DNA of 64,000 nucleotides from an uncultured Pelagibacteraceae bacterium (GCA_902595595.1 CACJQX010000001.1:177102-241101), one strand, 5' to 3'; positions 10,194 to 20,028 are shown, counted from the first letter of the stretch. The notes: generated by a model from the sequence alone, not told the origin. Program-made: numbers and translations.

Positions 10194-11690
10194 ATGTCTG
10201 AAATAGCTTTACCAAAAATTGATAGTTCTATTTTAAATAGAAAAAGTGAAATAGTAAAAAAACTTTCAAAGTTAACCAATATAGAAAATGTATTGAGTGA
10301 GGCTGATGAATTGAGACCGTATGAAACTGATGCTTTATCAGTTTATACGCAAACACCATTAGCAGTAGTACTTCCAGAAAACACAGAAGAAGTAAGCGAG
10401 ATATTAAAATATTGTCATAGTGAAAATATTAAAGTTGTACCAAGAGGTGCAGGCACAGGATTGTCCGGCGGAGCATTACCTCTTCAAGATGCTATTCTTC
10501 TTGGTTTAGGAAAATTTAATAAAATATTAGAAATTGATTACGAAAATAAATGTGTTGTAACTCAGCCAGGAGTTACAAATTTAGGTATTACTCACGCAGT
10601 TCAACACAAAGGATTTTATTATGCGCCAGACCCTTCGAGCCAGTTAGCATGTTCTATAGGTGGAAATGTTGCTGAAAATTCTGGTGGAGTTCATTCATTA
10701 AAGTATGGAACGACCACAAATAATATTTTAGGTGTACAAATGGTTATGATGGATGGAACTATTTGTAGATTTGGAGGAAAATCTTTTGATCAAGAGGGAT
10801 ATGATCTTATGGGTTTAATTTGTGGTTCAGAGGGATTATTGGGAGTTGTCACTGAGGTTACAGTTAAAATTTTAAAAACACCAGAAGTAGTAAGAGCTGC
10901 TTTGATAGGTTTTCCATCTATTAAAGAAGGTGGAGATGCAGCTTCAGAAATTATTTCAAGTGGAATAGTTCCAGCAGGAATGGAAATAATGGATAAAGCT
11001 TTAATTGAGGCAACAGATAATTTTAGTAAAGCAGGATATCCACGAGATGCAGAATTATTATTAATAGTGGAACTTGATGGAACAGTTTCAGAGGTTAATG
11101 AGTTAATTAAAAAAGTAGAGGTAATCTGTAAAAAAAATAATTGCTCTAGTCTTAAACTTAGCAATAGTGAGAAAGAAAGACTTTCATTCTGGGCTGGAAG
11201 AAAAGCAGCCTTTCCTGCATGTGGAGCTATGGCACCTGATTACTATTGTATGGATGGTTCTATTCCAAGAGGCAAGCTTGCTGAAGCATTATTAGAAATA
11301 AAAAAATTATCTGAAAAATATGAGCTACCAGTGGCAAATTGTTTTCACGCGGGTGATGGAAATTTACATCCACTTATTATGTTTGATGGAAATGATAAAG
11401 AACAACTTAGAAAAACTGAAGAGTTTGGTTCGGAAATATTAAAAACATGTGTGAGACTTGGTGGAGTAATTACAGGAGAGCATGGTGTTGGTATAGAAAA
11501 GCGAGAACTTATGTGTGAAATGTTCAATGACAACGATATTCAACAACAATTGAGTATCAAAAAGTCATTAGATGAAAAAAATTTATTAAATCCTGGAAAA
11601 GTTTATCCTATACTTAGAAAATGTGCAGAGGAAGGAAGGGTTCATGTCCACAAAAATAAAGATAAATTCCCAGATCTCCCAAGATTCTAA
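10194..11690 (+). CDS. glcD: Glycolate oxidase FAD-linked subunit GlcD
   Basis: VVPRGAGTGLSGGALP FAD motif, C-terminal CFHAGDGNLHP...GEHGVGIEK; followed by glcE, glcF. Confidence 0.93.
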   Translation: MSEIALPKIDSSILNRKSEIVKKLSKLTNIENVLSEADELRPYETDALSVYTQTPLAVVLPENTEEVSEILKYCHSENIKVVPRGAGTGLSGGALPLQDAILLGLGKFNKILEIDYENKCVVTQPGVTNLGITHAVQHKGFYYAPDPSSQLACSIGGNVAENSGGVHSLKYGTTTNNILGVQMVMMDGTICRFGGKSFDQEGYDLMGLICGSEGLLGVVTEVTVKILKTPEVVRAALIGFPSIKEGGDAASEIISSGIVPAGMEIMDKALIEATDNFSKAGYPRDAELLLIVELDGTVSEVNELIKKVEVICKKNNCSSLKLSNSEKERLSFWAGRKAAFPACGAMAPDYYCMDGSIPRGKLAEALLEIKKLSEKYELPVANCFHAGDGNLHPLIMFDGNDKEQLRKTEEFGSEILKTCVRLGGVITGEHGVGIEKRELMCEMFNDNDIQQQLSIKKSLDEKNLLNPGKVYPILRKCAEEGRVHVHKNKDKFPDLPRF

Positions 11691-12924
11691 TAACATCTAT
11701 TATCCCAAAGATGAGTCGGAAGTTTCAGATTTAATTAGGGAACTATATAAACAAGATTCTCCAACAGAAATTATCGGTAACAACTCAAAAAGTTTTATTG
11801 GAAATAAAACGCAGTCAGCTAATACTACGTCTTTATCTAAAATCTCAGGTATTATCGATTATAGACCTGAAGAATTGTATATTAAAGTTAAAGCCTGTAC
11901 ACCAATCAATGAAATCGAGCAGGTCTTAAGCGAAAATAATCAAGAGCTAGCTTTTGAACCAATAGACTTTGGATATATTAAAGAAGGTAAGTCAAATAAA
12001 GGGACAATAGCAGGATACTTATCTTGCAATTATGCAGGTTCACGAAGATTTAAAGTTGGTAGTGTGAGAGATCATGTCTTGGGTTTTAAGGGAGTTAATG
12101 GAAAGGGAGATATAATTAAATCAGGTGGTACTGTTGTTAAGAACGTAACAGGTTATGATTTATCAAAACTTATAGCTGGTTCGTTTGGTACTCTCGTTGC
12201 TTTAACCGAAATTACATTAAAGGTGCTACCTAAGAAAGATTCTTCCAAAACTGTAATAATTTATCCTAGTAATTTCGAACAAATTTATGATTTTTTTAAT
12301 AAACTATCTAGCTCAAGTAGTGAAATTTCTGGTGCCGTTTTTGTTCCTGAACAATCAAAGGATAAAGATTTTGTTACTAAAAAAAATTCTGTTTTTAAGT
12401 TTAATGATCTTAAATCAAATGTTTCATTTATAGCATTTAGAGTTGAAGGGGACAAAATTTCAATTGAAGAAAAAATTAACAATTTAAAAAAAGAGCTTAA
12501 ATTAAGTAATTCAGATATTTCTACTCTTGATGTTTATCAATCAGAACCATTTTGGAAAAAAGTGAATAATTTAGAGGTATTTGAAAAGACTGAGCATAAT
12601 TTAATACGAATGGTGATACCACCTGCAAATGGTTCAAAACTATGCAAACATCTAGAAAACAACCATAACTATTTTGTTGATTGGTGTGGGTCGTTATTCT
12701 GGATTGAAGTTAATAATAAAAAAGAAGAAAAGATTAAAGACTTAAAAAAAATGGCAAAAGATTTTGGAGGTTATTTGACAGTAATTAAAACTTCATCAGA
12801 ATATGACTATGGAGAAGCTATTTTTACTGTTGATAAAGTACGTTTAATGATTTCTGAAAAAGTAAAACAAAGTTTTGATCCTAAAAGAATTTTAAACCCA
12901 GGGAAAATGTATAGAGGAGTTTAA
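11644..12924 (+). CDS. glcE: Glycolate oxidase FAD-binding subunit GlcE (track ORF starts at 11623; ATG at 11644 preferred)
   Basis: FAD-binding domain; SGGTVVKNVTGYDLSKLIAGSFGTL; overlaps glcD end. Confidence 0.88.
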   Translation: MSTKIKINSQISQDSNNIYYPKDESEVSDLIRELYKQDSPTEIIGNNSKSFIGNKTQSANTTSLSKISGIIDYRPEELYIKVKACTPINEIEQVLSENNQELAFEPIDFGYIKEGKSNKGTIAGYLSCNYAGSRRFKVGSVRDHVLGFKGVNGKGDIIKSGGTVVKNVTGYDLSKLIAGSFGTLVALTEITLKVLPKKDSSKTVIIYPSNFEQIYDFFNKLSSSSSEISGAVFVPEQSKDKDFVTKKNSVFKFNDLKSNVSFIAFRVEGDKISIEEKINNLKKELKLSNSDISTLDVYQSEPFWKKVNNLEVFEKTEHNLIRMVIPPANGSKLCKHLENNHNYFVDWCGSLFWIEVNNKKEEKIKDLKKMAKDFGGYLTVIKTSSEYDYGEAIFTVDKVRLMISEKVKQSFDPKRILNPGKMYRGV

Positions 12925-14213
12925 TGCAAACAAAATTTACAGAAGAACAGCTTAGAGATCCTGACAATTTTGCAAACGAAAAAGTTTTTAAAAAATGTGT
13001 GCATTGTGGAATGTGTAATGCTACTTGCCCTACGCATCAACTTCTAGGTGATGAGTTAGATGGTCCTAGAGGACGTATTTATCTTATTAAAGATATGCTC
13101 GAAAATAATAGGAAACCAACCGAAAAAGTTGTAAAGCATATTGATCGATGCCTCTCATGTTACAGCTGTATGACTACTTGTCCTGCAGGAGTAAATTATA
13201 TGCATATAATTGATCATGGAAAAAAATATATTGAAAAAAATTATCAAAGATCTCTCTTTGATAAACTAATAAGGTATTTTTTATCTATTACTCTTCCAAA
13301 TACAAAAGTTTTTCGATTATCAAGTTTATTAGTAAAATTATCAAAGCCATTCAAATTCTTAATGCCATCAAAAATTAAGGATATGATTGAATTAATGCCT
13401 ACAAATTTTCCTAAAAAAAGTTTACCAATAAAAGAAGTTTACAAATCTTCCACTAAAAAAAGAATTGCTAGAGTTGCTCTTTTAACAGGGTGTGTACAAA
13501 AAGAAATATCTCCTCAAATTAATGAAGCAACAATAAGGTTATTAAACAGACACGGTGTAGAAGTAGTTGTTCCAAAAAAAATTCGTTGTTGTGGATCTTT
13601 AAATCATCATCTTGGAAAAGAGGAGGATGCTCATCAAGATTTTAAAAACAATATAAACACTTGGTATGAGGAACATCAAAAAGGAAATTTGGATGCAATT
13701 TTATCAAATACGTCCGGTTGTGGAACAACCATGAAAGATTATGGATTTATTTTTCGTGAAGATAAAGAGCTAAGTAAAAAAGCTAAAGTAATATCAGAAC
13801 TTACAAAAGATATATCAGAATATATATTCGAAAGTTTGAAACTTGATATTAAAGATAAAGGAAAAAAATATAAAGTAGCATATCACTCTGCGTGTTCAAT
13901 GCAGCATGGTCAAAAGGTTCATTCGCAGCCAGTTTCATTACTTGAGAAAACTAATAATGAAATTATGGAAATTCCAGAAGGCCATATATGTTGTGGATCA
14001 GCTGGTACTTACAACATTTTGCAATCAAAAATTGCAAAACAATTATTAAAGAAAAAAGTAAATAATATTGAAAGTTTAAATCCAGATTTTATCTCTACAG
14101 GAAATATTGGTTGTATTACCCAAATCGCTCATGGTACTAAAGTTCCGATATTACATACAATTGAAGTTTTAGATTGGTACACTGGAGGACCAAAACCTGA
14201 AATTTTAAAATAA
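12924..14213 (+). CDS. glcF: Glycolate oxidase iron-sulfur subunit GlcF
   Basis: Two CxxCxxCxxxCP clusters (CVHCGMCNATCP, CLSCYSCMTTCP), CCG motifs. Confidence 0.94.
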   Translation: MQTKFTEEQLRDPDNFANEKVFKKCVHCGMCNATCPTHQLLGDELDGPRGRIYLIKDMLENNRKPTEKVVKHIDRCLSCYSCMTTCPAGVNYMHIIDHGKKYIEKNYQRSLFDKLIRYFLSITLPNTKVFRLSSLLVKLSKPFKFLMPSKIKDMIELMPTNFPKKSLPIKEVYKSSTKKRIARVALLTGCVQKEISPQINEATIRLLNRHGVEVVVPKKIRCCGSLNHHLGKEEDAHQDFKNNINTWYEEHQKGNLDAILSNTSGCGTTMKDYGFIFREDKELSKKAKVISELTKDISEYIFESLKLDIKDKGKKYKVAYHSACSMQHGQKVHSQPVSLLEKTNNEIMEIPEGHICCGSAGTYNILQSKIAKQLLKKKVNNIESLNPDFISTGNIGCITQIAHGTKVPILHTIEVLDWYTGGPKPEILK

Positions 14214-14218
14214 AAATT

Positions 14219-15172
14219 ATGAAAAAGGTTTTAATTACAAGACGTTTAATAAGAGAAAGTGAAGACAAAGCATCTAAATTATTTGATGCAAAATTTAATA
14301 CTAATGATGAACTTTATTCACAAAAAAAAATTATTGAAATGAGTGAAGGATTTGACGGTATATTATCATCATTAACTGAAAAATTAGATGCAGAAACAAT
14401 TAATCAATTACCAGACACTGTAAAAATTATTTCAAATTTTGCAGTTGGATTTGGAAACATTGATTTAGAGGCAGCAAAAAATAGAGGTATAGCAGTAACA
14501 AATACACCAGAAGTTTTATCAGATGCTACAGCAGAAATTGGAATTTTATTAATTTTAGGAGCATGTAGAAGAGCTTCCGAAGGAATAGAGTCCGCAAAAG
14601 AAGGTGGATGGAAATGGTCTGCTGATTATTTAATTGGGAAACAATTAACAGGAACAAGATTAGGAATTTTAGGTATGGGTCGTATTGGCCAAAAAATTGC
14701 AAAAATTGCAAAATCTTTAGGTATGGTTATTCATTATCATAATCGTTCAAAATTAAGTGAAGATAAAGAGCAAGGTGCAACATATCATGACAGCATAAAA
14801 AGTCTTTTTTCAGTCTCAGATGTTTTATCAATTTGTTGTCCAGCCACAAAAGAAACAGAGAACTTGATAAATAAAGAGACTGTTGAGTATTTCCCCAAAG
14901 GTGCTGTGATAACTAATGTTGCAAGAGGTGATATAGTTGATGATGAAGCTTTAATTGATGCATTGAATAGAAGAAAAATTTATGCAGCAGGATTAGATGT
15001 TTATAAAAATGAGCCAAATCTAAATCCTGGTTATTTAAAAATTCCAAGTGCTTTTGTTTTACCTCATCTGGGCAGTGCAACAAAAGATACAAGAATTGCA
15101 ATGGGAAATTTAGCAATTGATAATTTAGATGAGTTTTTTAGAACTGGTAATTGTATTAATAAAGTAAATTAA
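14219..15172 (+). CDS. D-2-hydroxyacid dehydrogenase (glyoxylate/hydroxypyruvate reductase-like)
   Basis: LGILGMGRIGQKIAK NAD motif, NVARGDIVDDEALIDAL, LPHLGSAT. Confidence 0.9.
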   Translation: MKKVLITRRLIRESEDKASKLFDAKFNTNDELYSQKKIIEMSEGFDGILSSLTEKLDAETINQLPDTVKIISNFAVGFGNIDLEAAKNRGIAVTNTPEVLSDATAEIGILLILGACRRASEGIESAKEGGWKWSADYLIGKQLTGTRLGILGMGRIGQKIAKIAKSLGMVIHYHNRSKLSEDKEQGATYHDSIKSLFSVSDVLSICCPATKETENLINKETVEYFPKGAVITNVARGDIVDDEALIDALNRRKIYAAGLDVYKNEPNLNPGYLKIPSAFVLPHLGSATKDTRIAMGNLAIDNLDEFFRTGNCINKVN

Positions 15173-15173
15173 A

Positions 15174-16088
15174 ATGTCTCAATCGATAGCTTTCATCGGC
15201 GTTGGCAACATGGGTTGTCTAATGGCTGAAAATTTAATGAAGGCAGGTAAATCTGTAAAAGTTTTTGACGTCTCAAAAAAAATGCTTGGGATTGCAAAAG
15301 ATAAAAATCTTGAAATAGCCGAAAATTTAGATGATCTAATTACAGATCATGTTGATGCGGTTATTACTATGCTTCCAGAGGGCAAGCATTCTAAGGAAGT
15401 TTATTTAGGTGATAATGGAATAATAAATAAAGTTTCAAAAAATAGTTTGCTAATTGATTGTTCTACAATTGATATTCAAACTTCTATTGAAATTGGAAAA
15501 AAAGCTTCAGAAAAAGGAATAGAAATGATTGATGCGCCAGTTAGTGGTGGAGTAATGGGAGCGCAAAAAGCAACTTTAAATATAATGGTTGGTGGATCAA
15601 AAGAAGCTTTTGAAAAAGCGCTTCCTTTATTAAAAATCATGGGAAAAAATATATTTCATGCAGGTGATTTAGGTAGTGGGAATGGTGCTAAGATTTGTAA
15701 CAACATGGCCTTAGGCATTGCAATGATTGCTGCTTCAGAGTCGTTAATGTTAGCAAAAAGATTAAATATAGATATTAAAAAAGTTCATGAAATCATGAAA
15801 AATGCATCAGGTAATAGTTGGCCAATTTCTGTATATCCACCTTTACCTGGTTTAATTGATGGTACGCCTTCAAATAACAATTATCGTCCAGGTTTCTCTG
15901 CAGGCATGATGAATAAAGATCTTAAACTTGCAAATGATTGTGCGAAAAGTGTGAATGCTGAAACACCATTAGGAAAAATGGCTCTAGAAATTTATGATCA
16001 ATTTTGTAAAGAAGGAAACGATACTAAAGATTTTTCAGCGATCTCTAAAGTTATAGGCGGTAATGCTTGGGATTATCCAATTGATTAA
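15174..16088 (+). CDS. mmsB: 3-hydroxyisobutyrate dehydrogenase-like NAD(P)-dependent oxidoreductase
   Basis: FIGVGNMGCLMAENLMKAG, DAPVSGGVMGAQKATLNIMVGG, NASGNSWPISVYPPLPG...NYRPGFSAGMMNKDLKLA. Confidence 0.82.
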   Translation: MSQSIAFIGVGNMGCLMAENLMKAGKSVKVFDVSKKMLGIAKDKNLEIAENLDDLITDHVDAVITMLPEGKHSKEVYLGDNGIINKVSKNSLLIDCSTIDIQTSIEIGKKASEKGIEMIDAPVSGGVMGAQKATLNIMVGGSKEAFEKALPLLKIMGKNIFHAGDLGSGNGAKICNNMALGIAMIAASESLMLAKRLNIDIKKVHEIMKNASGNSWPISVYPPLPGLIDGTPSNNNYRPGFSAGMMNKDLKLANDCAKSVNAETPLGKMALEIYDQFCKEGNDTKDFSAISKVIGGNAWDYPID

Positions 16089-16094
16089 ATAAAT

Positions 16095-17183
16095 TTATTG
16101 TAAGTGTTTATAAATTGTTGTTCTAGAAATACCTAATTTTCTAGAAGTTGCAGAGATATTATTTGTTTCATCAAAAGTTGATCTAATTAAAGTACATTTC
16201 TCTCTTTTAATTTTTGTATCTTCACAATTTTTACAAGTACTCAGTTTTTTTTCTTTTTTTGTTTCAACAAATTTATTTTCCTTAAAAATTTGACTTTTGA
16301 CCACAAAAACAGATGAGCCCAAATGATCAGTAATTTTTAATGTTTTATTATTTAATAAATCTGATGCGATAGATGAAAATGAATTTGTAAAAATTTTATT
16401 AAAATTTTCATTTTTAAGATCTACTAATCCATTAAGCATAATTTTTGCATTACTGTTAGCACCTACAATTAGACCGTCTCCATTGATAGCCAACAAACCA
16501 ACACTTGTTGTTGATAAATATTCTTGTCGAGGATGAAAGGATAAAATTAATTCATGTTCAAACTTTTTTAAAAATAATTTTGTTTCGATACTTCTGGTTG
16601 CTAGTTTCACTAAAGCTAGAGTATGTTGCTCTCTAGACATGTAGTCAGTTGAAGCATCTATAATTCCAATAGTCTTACCATCATAATTAATTATTGGACT
16701 TGCGAAACAAGATATATTTTCATGCGCTATAAAAAAATGTTCTTTACCAGAGACTATTGTTGGTTTTTTTAATTCAACAGATAATCCTAAACCATTTGTA
16801 CCACAAACCTTCTCAGCCCATATAGATCCTGGTATAACTGTTTTACCTACGTCGGTTTGAAGACAAGTTTTGTCATATATTGTATCAAGTACTAAGCCAT
16901 TCTCATCTGAATATGCGACCATAAAATTAGTTCCAGCAATTTGTGAGTATAAAAGTTCTAATTCTGGGAGAACTATTTTTCTAAGAGCTTCATTTTTTTC
17001 TTTGATTTCTTTTAATTGAACAGAGGATACCACGCTTTGTTTTGGATCTTTAAATGGATTAAGACCCTCTGCGATGCATCTTGACCAACTATCAGAAATC
17101 TCCTTACCCATCTCATAAGATAGCATTCCTCTTTTTTTTAGGATATCTTTAAACTCTTTTTTTAGTGAAGATAAATTTCCCAT
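16095..17183 (-). CDS. AcoR-like GAF(/PAS) sensor regulator with C-terminal Fis-type HTH, no AAA+ domain (track ORF extends to 17276)
   Basis: GAF-like GSIWAEKVCGTNGLGLSVELKKPTIVSGKEHFF...ASPIINYDGKTIGIIDAST; Fis HTH NNISATSRKLGISRTTIYKHL; preferred start MGNLSSLKKEF. Confidence 0.8.
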   Translation of the reverse strand: MGNLSSLKKEFKDILKKRGMLSYEMGKEISDSWSRCIAEGLNPFKDPKQSVVSSVQLKEIKEKNEALRKIVLPELELLYSQIAGTNFMVAYSDENGLVLDTIYDKTCLQTDVGKTVIPGSIWAEKVCGTNGLGLSVELKKPTIVSGKEHFFIAHENISCFASPIINYDGKTIGIIDASTDYMSREQHTLALVKLATRSIETKLFLKKFEHELILSFHPRQEYLSTTSVGLLAINGDGLIVGANSNAKIMLNGLVDLKNENFNKIFTNSFSSIASDLLNNKTLKITDHLGSSVFVVKSQIFKENKFVETKKEKKLSTCKNCEDTKIKREKCTLIRSTFDETNNISATSRKLGISRTTIYKHLQ

Positions 17184-17327
17184 TACAAAAAGATAATTAA
17201 AAATACTGTATTCAACAACTAACCAGAGGTTGTATTTGTCCATTAATTGAACACTTAAAAGCGACATTGACTCCATAGCAATTCAATTTTTTAATAATGT
17301 TTTAGAAATTAATAGGGAGAGAAAACG

Positions 17328-18389
17328 ATGAAAGCACAGGTTTTGCACAAGTATGACCCAGAAATGAAGGAAAAAGTTTGGGTTACAGGTGAAGAAATGC
17401 CAGATCCGAAGATTGAGAAGGCATCAGATGTAATTGTTAAAATTGGTGCTGCAGGAATTTGCAGAACAGATTTACATATAATTGAAGGAGTATGGAAACA
17501 TATTCAAGATCCAGATGGAACTTTGTTACCATGCGTGATGGGACATGAAAATGCAGGATGGGTAGAGGACGTAGGTAAGGATGTTACAGAATATAAAAAA
17601 GGTGATCCAGTCATTTTGCACCCATTAATATCAGGAACGGGCGGTACTTGTTTAGATTGTAGAAGAGGTAATGATATGCATGCTGCTGCTGGAGCATTTC
17701 CTGGATTAAGTATCAAAGAAGGTGGATATTCTGAACTATTAAAAACAAGTGTTAGAAATTTAATTAAACTTCCAAAAGTTTTAGCACCTAAAGATGTTGC
17801 ACCTTTTTCAGATGCAGGTCTTACAGCTTATAGGGTTGTTAAAAAGGCAACGAGACATTTATTGCCAGGTCAAAGCTGTACGATAATTGGTGCTGGAGGT
17901 TTAGGACATATTGCTATTCAATGTTTGAAAGCAATGTGTGCTGCTGACATTATTATTGTTGAGAAATCTGAAGCAGCTTTAAAACATGCAATGGAACTCG
18001 GTGGTGATCACGGAGTTTTAATTGATGGAAACGAAATTGAAAAAGTTCAAGAACTAACTAAAGGAAAAGGTTCAGAAGCTGTTATCGATTTCGTAGGTGA
18101 AAAAGGATCTACTGCCATGGGAATTCAAATGACTTCTAATGGTGGTTTTTACTACATTGTTGGTTATGGAGAAGAAATCAAATCATTAGCAGTTGATTTA
18201 ATTATTTCTGAAAAAACAATCGTAGGTAATTTAGTGGGAACGTGGTCTGAGTTATATGAATTGATGGAGTTAGCTGATAGAGGAAAAGTGAAGCTATCCA
18301 TGCAAGAATATAAATTAGACGATGCTAATAAAGCGCTCCATGATCTTAACGACGGTAAAGTTAAGGGACGAGCTGTTTTAGTTCCGTAA
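17328..18389 (+). CDS. Zinc-type alcohol dehydrogenase family protein (MDR superfamily)
   Basis: GICRTDLHIIEG, GHENAGWVEDVG, IIGAGGLGHIAIQ Rossmann motif. Confidence 0.9.
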   Translation: MKAQVLHKYDPEMKEKVWVTGEEMPDPKIEKASDVIVKIGAAGICRTDLHIIEGVWKHIQDPDGTLLPCVMGHENAGWVEDVGKDVTEYKKGDPVILHPLISGTGGTCLDCRRGNDMHAAAGAFPGLSIKEGGYSELLKTSVRNLIKLPKVLAPKDVAPFSDAGLTAYRVVKKATRHLLPGQSCTIIGAGGLGHIAIQCLKAMCAADIIIVEKSEAALKHAMELGGDHGVLIDGNEIEKVQELTKGKGSEAVIDFVGEKGSTAMGIQMTSNGGFYYIVGYGEEIKSLAVDLIISEKTIVGNLVGTWSELYELMELADRGKVKLSMQEYKLDDANKALHDLNDGKVKGRAVLVP

Positions 18390-18415
18390 TTAAGTAAAGG
18401 AAGAGAGAGGTAATA

Positions 18416-19954
18416 ATGAAAATAATGAAAACTTGCTTGACGGCTATTATATCAAGTTTGATGATATTTAGTCCTATGGCATATGCTGATAAGTGGAGCG
18501 ATCAGTTTCCACATATCAAAGCTACGGGAGATATTCCTGGTGACTGTTCTTATGAGAAGATGTCTAAGAAAAATTACAAAGGAAAAACTCTTAAAATAAA
18601 TACTCACGCAATACCGGTAATGGGAGAGCCAACAGCTCTACACGCTGAACAGTTTGAGAAATTAACTGGTGCAAAAGTTGAAGTTACACATACACCAGCT
18701 GGTGATTTGTACTCAAAAGCAATGGTTCCTTTCCAAGCTGGACAAGCTCCTTACGATGTTGTGTTTGGATTTTCTAACTTCATAAATGACTGGAAAAGAT
18801 ATTTAGCACCAGTTCCTAAGAAGTATATGAACTCACCTGAGATGAAAGATGTAACAAAATCTCACATGGGTGTATCATCTTGGGATGGAACTATGTACCA
18901 ATACCCAGTTGATGGTGACAGACATTATCTAAAATACAGAAAAGACGTAATAGATAATCCTGAAATGCAGAAGAAATATAAAGCTGACACAGGTAATGAG
19001 TTAAGAGTTCCAAGAACTTGGAAAGAATATGCTCAAATGGCTAAATATTTCAATGATTGGGATTGGGATGGAGATGGTGAAAAAGAATATGGTTCAGCTG
19101 AAGTTATGAAAAAAGATGACTTAATGTTTGCAGCTTTTTTCAGCAGATCAGTTGCTTATGCTAAAAACCCTAGAACTCCAGGTGGTTTCTTTTTTGATTT
19201 AGAAACTATGAAACCAAACATCAATAACCCAGGTTTTGTTGAAGCATTAACTGATTGGGTTGAAGCTACTAAATATGTTCCTCCAGGAGGAACTAACTTT
19301 GGTCTAGGTGATGAAATCGGATCATTTGGTGGTGGACAAACTTTATTTAGTTTCTCTTGGGACGATGCATTTATTGCAGCAATGCAAGATGATAGCCCAA
19401 TTAAAAATAAAGTTGGTGCAGCTCCACTTCCAGGCGCTGATAGAGTTTGGAACAGAGTTTCAAATAGCTGGGAAAATCAATACAACCAAGCTCCTTACAT
19501 TGTTTGGGGTTGGGCTGTAGGTGTTGCTAAGAAAAGTAAAGTAAAAGATATGGCATTTGATTATCTTTGCTTCTTTTCTAATGGTGCAAACCACCAAGCT
19601 GATTTAGCTATTGGTAGATTTGGTGTTAACCCATTTAAAAACTCAGACTTTGACCCTAACATTTATATTAATAGTATGGGTTGGGATCCAGAGATCGCTA
19701 ACAGTTACACTCAAACACTTTTAGATATGGAAAAAAGTAATAACAGAGTTTTCCCTCTAAGAGTTCCAGGTGTATTTGAATTTACAAGTGCTGTTGCTAC
19801 AGGAACTTCAAAAGCTTTAGCAGGACAATTATCTCCTCAAGAAGCTTTAGACGAAGTTGCTAAAGAGTGGGAAGCAATTGTAAGCAGAGTAGGTAAAAAA
19901 GCAGTTCAAGATGCCTATGCTGTTGGTGTCAAAATGGAAGACAACAAGCTATAA
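18416..19954 (+). CDS. ABC transporter extracellular solute-binding protein (sugar/polyol type)
   Basis: Signal peptide, 512 aa family-1 SBP layout; adjacent to two permeases and two ATPases. Confidence 0.88.
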   Translation: MKIMKTCLTAIISSLMIFSPMAYADKWSDQFPHIKATGDIPGDCSYEKMSKKNYKGKTLKINTHAIPVMGEPTALHAEQFEKLTGAKVEVTHTPAGDLYSKAMVPFQAGQAPYDVVFGFSNFINDWKRYLAPVPKKYMNSPEMKDVTKSHMGVSSWDGTMYQYPVDGDRHYLKYRKDVIDNPEMQKKYKADTGNELRVPRTWKEYAQMAKYFNDWDWDGDGEKEYGSAEVMKKDDLMFAAFFSRSVAYAKNPRTPGGFFFDLETMKPNINNPGFVEALTDWVEATKYVPPGGTNFGLGDEIGSFGGGQTLFSFSWDDAFIAAMQDDSPIKNKVGAAPLPGADRVWNRVSNSWENQYNQAPYIVWGWAVGVAKKSKVKDMAFDYLCFFSNGANHQADLAIGRFGVNPFKNSDFDPNIYINSMGWDPEIANSYTQTLLDMEKSNNRVFPLRVPGVFEFTSAVATGTSKALAGQLSPQEALDEVAKEWEAIVSRVGKKAVQDAYAVGVKMEDNKL

Positions 19955-19967
19955 TTTAAAGATACTT

Positions 19968-19997
19968 TATGTGGCCATTAATTTTAATGGCCACATA
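19968..19997 (+). terminator. Perfect stem-loop after SBP gene (TATGTGGCCATTAA-TT-TTAATGGCCACATA)
   Basis: 14-nt arms exactly complementary, no strong downstream T-run; mRNA-stabilising or attenuating hairpin within operon. Confidence 0.75.
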
Positions 19998-20028
19998 TAA
20001 TAAAAATAATATAATCCTTTATTTATAA

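Noticed and set aside
10790-11164. 124-aa ORF on - strand
   Set aside because: Antisense to glcD; shadow ORF.
17184-17276. N-terminal extension of the AcoR-like regulator (MESMSLLSVQLMDKYNLWLVVEYSIFNYLFV)
   Set aside because: Lies in the divergent promoter region; internal ATG at 17183 gives a more typical N-terminus.
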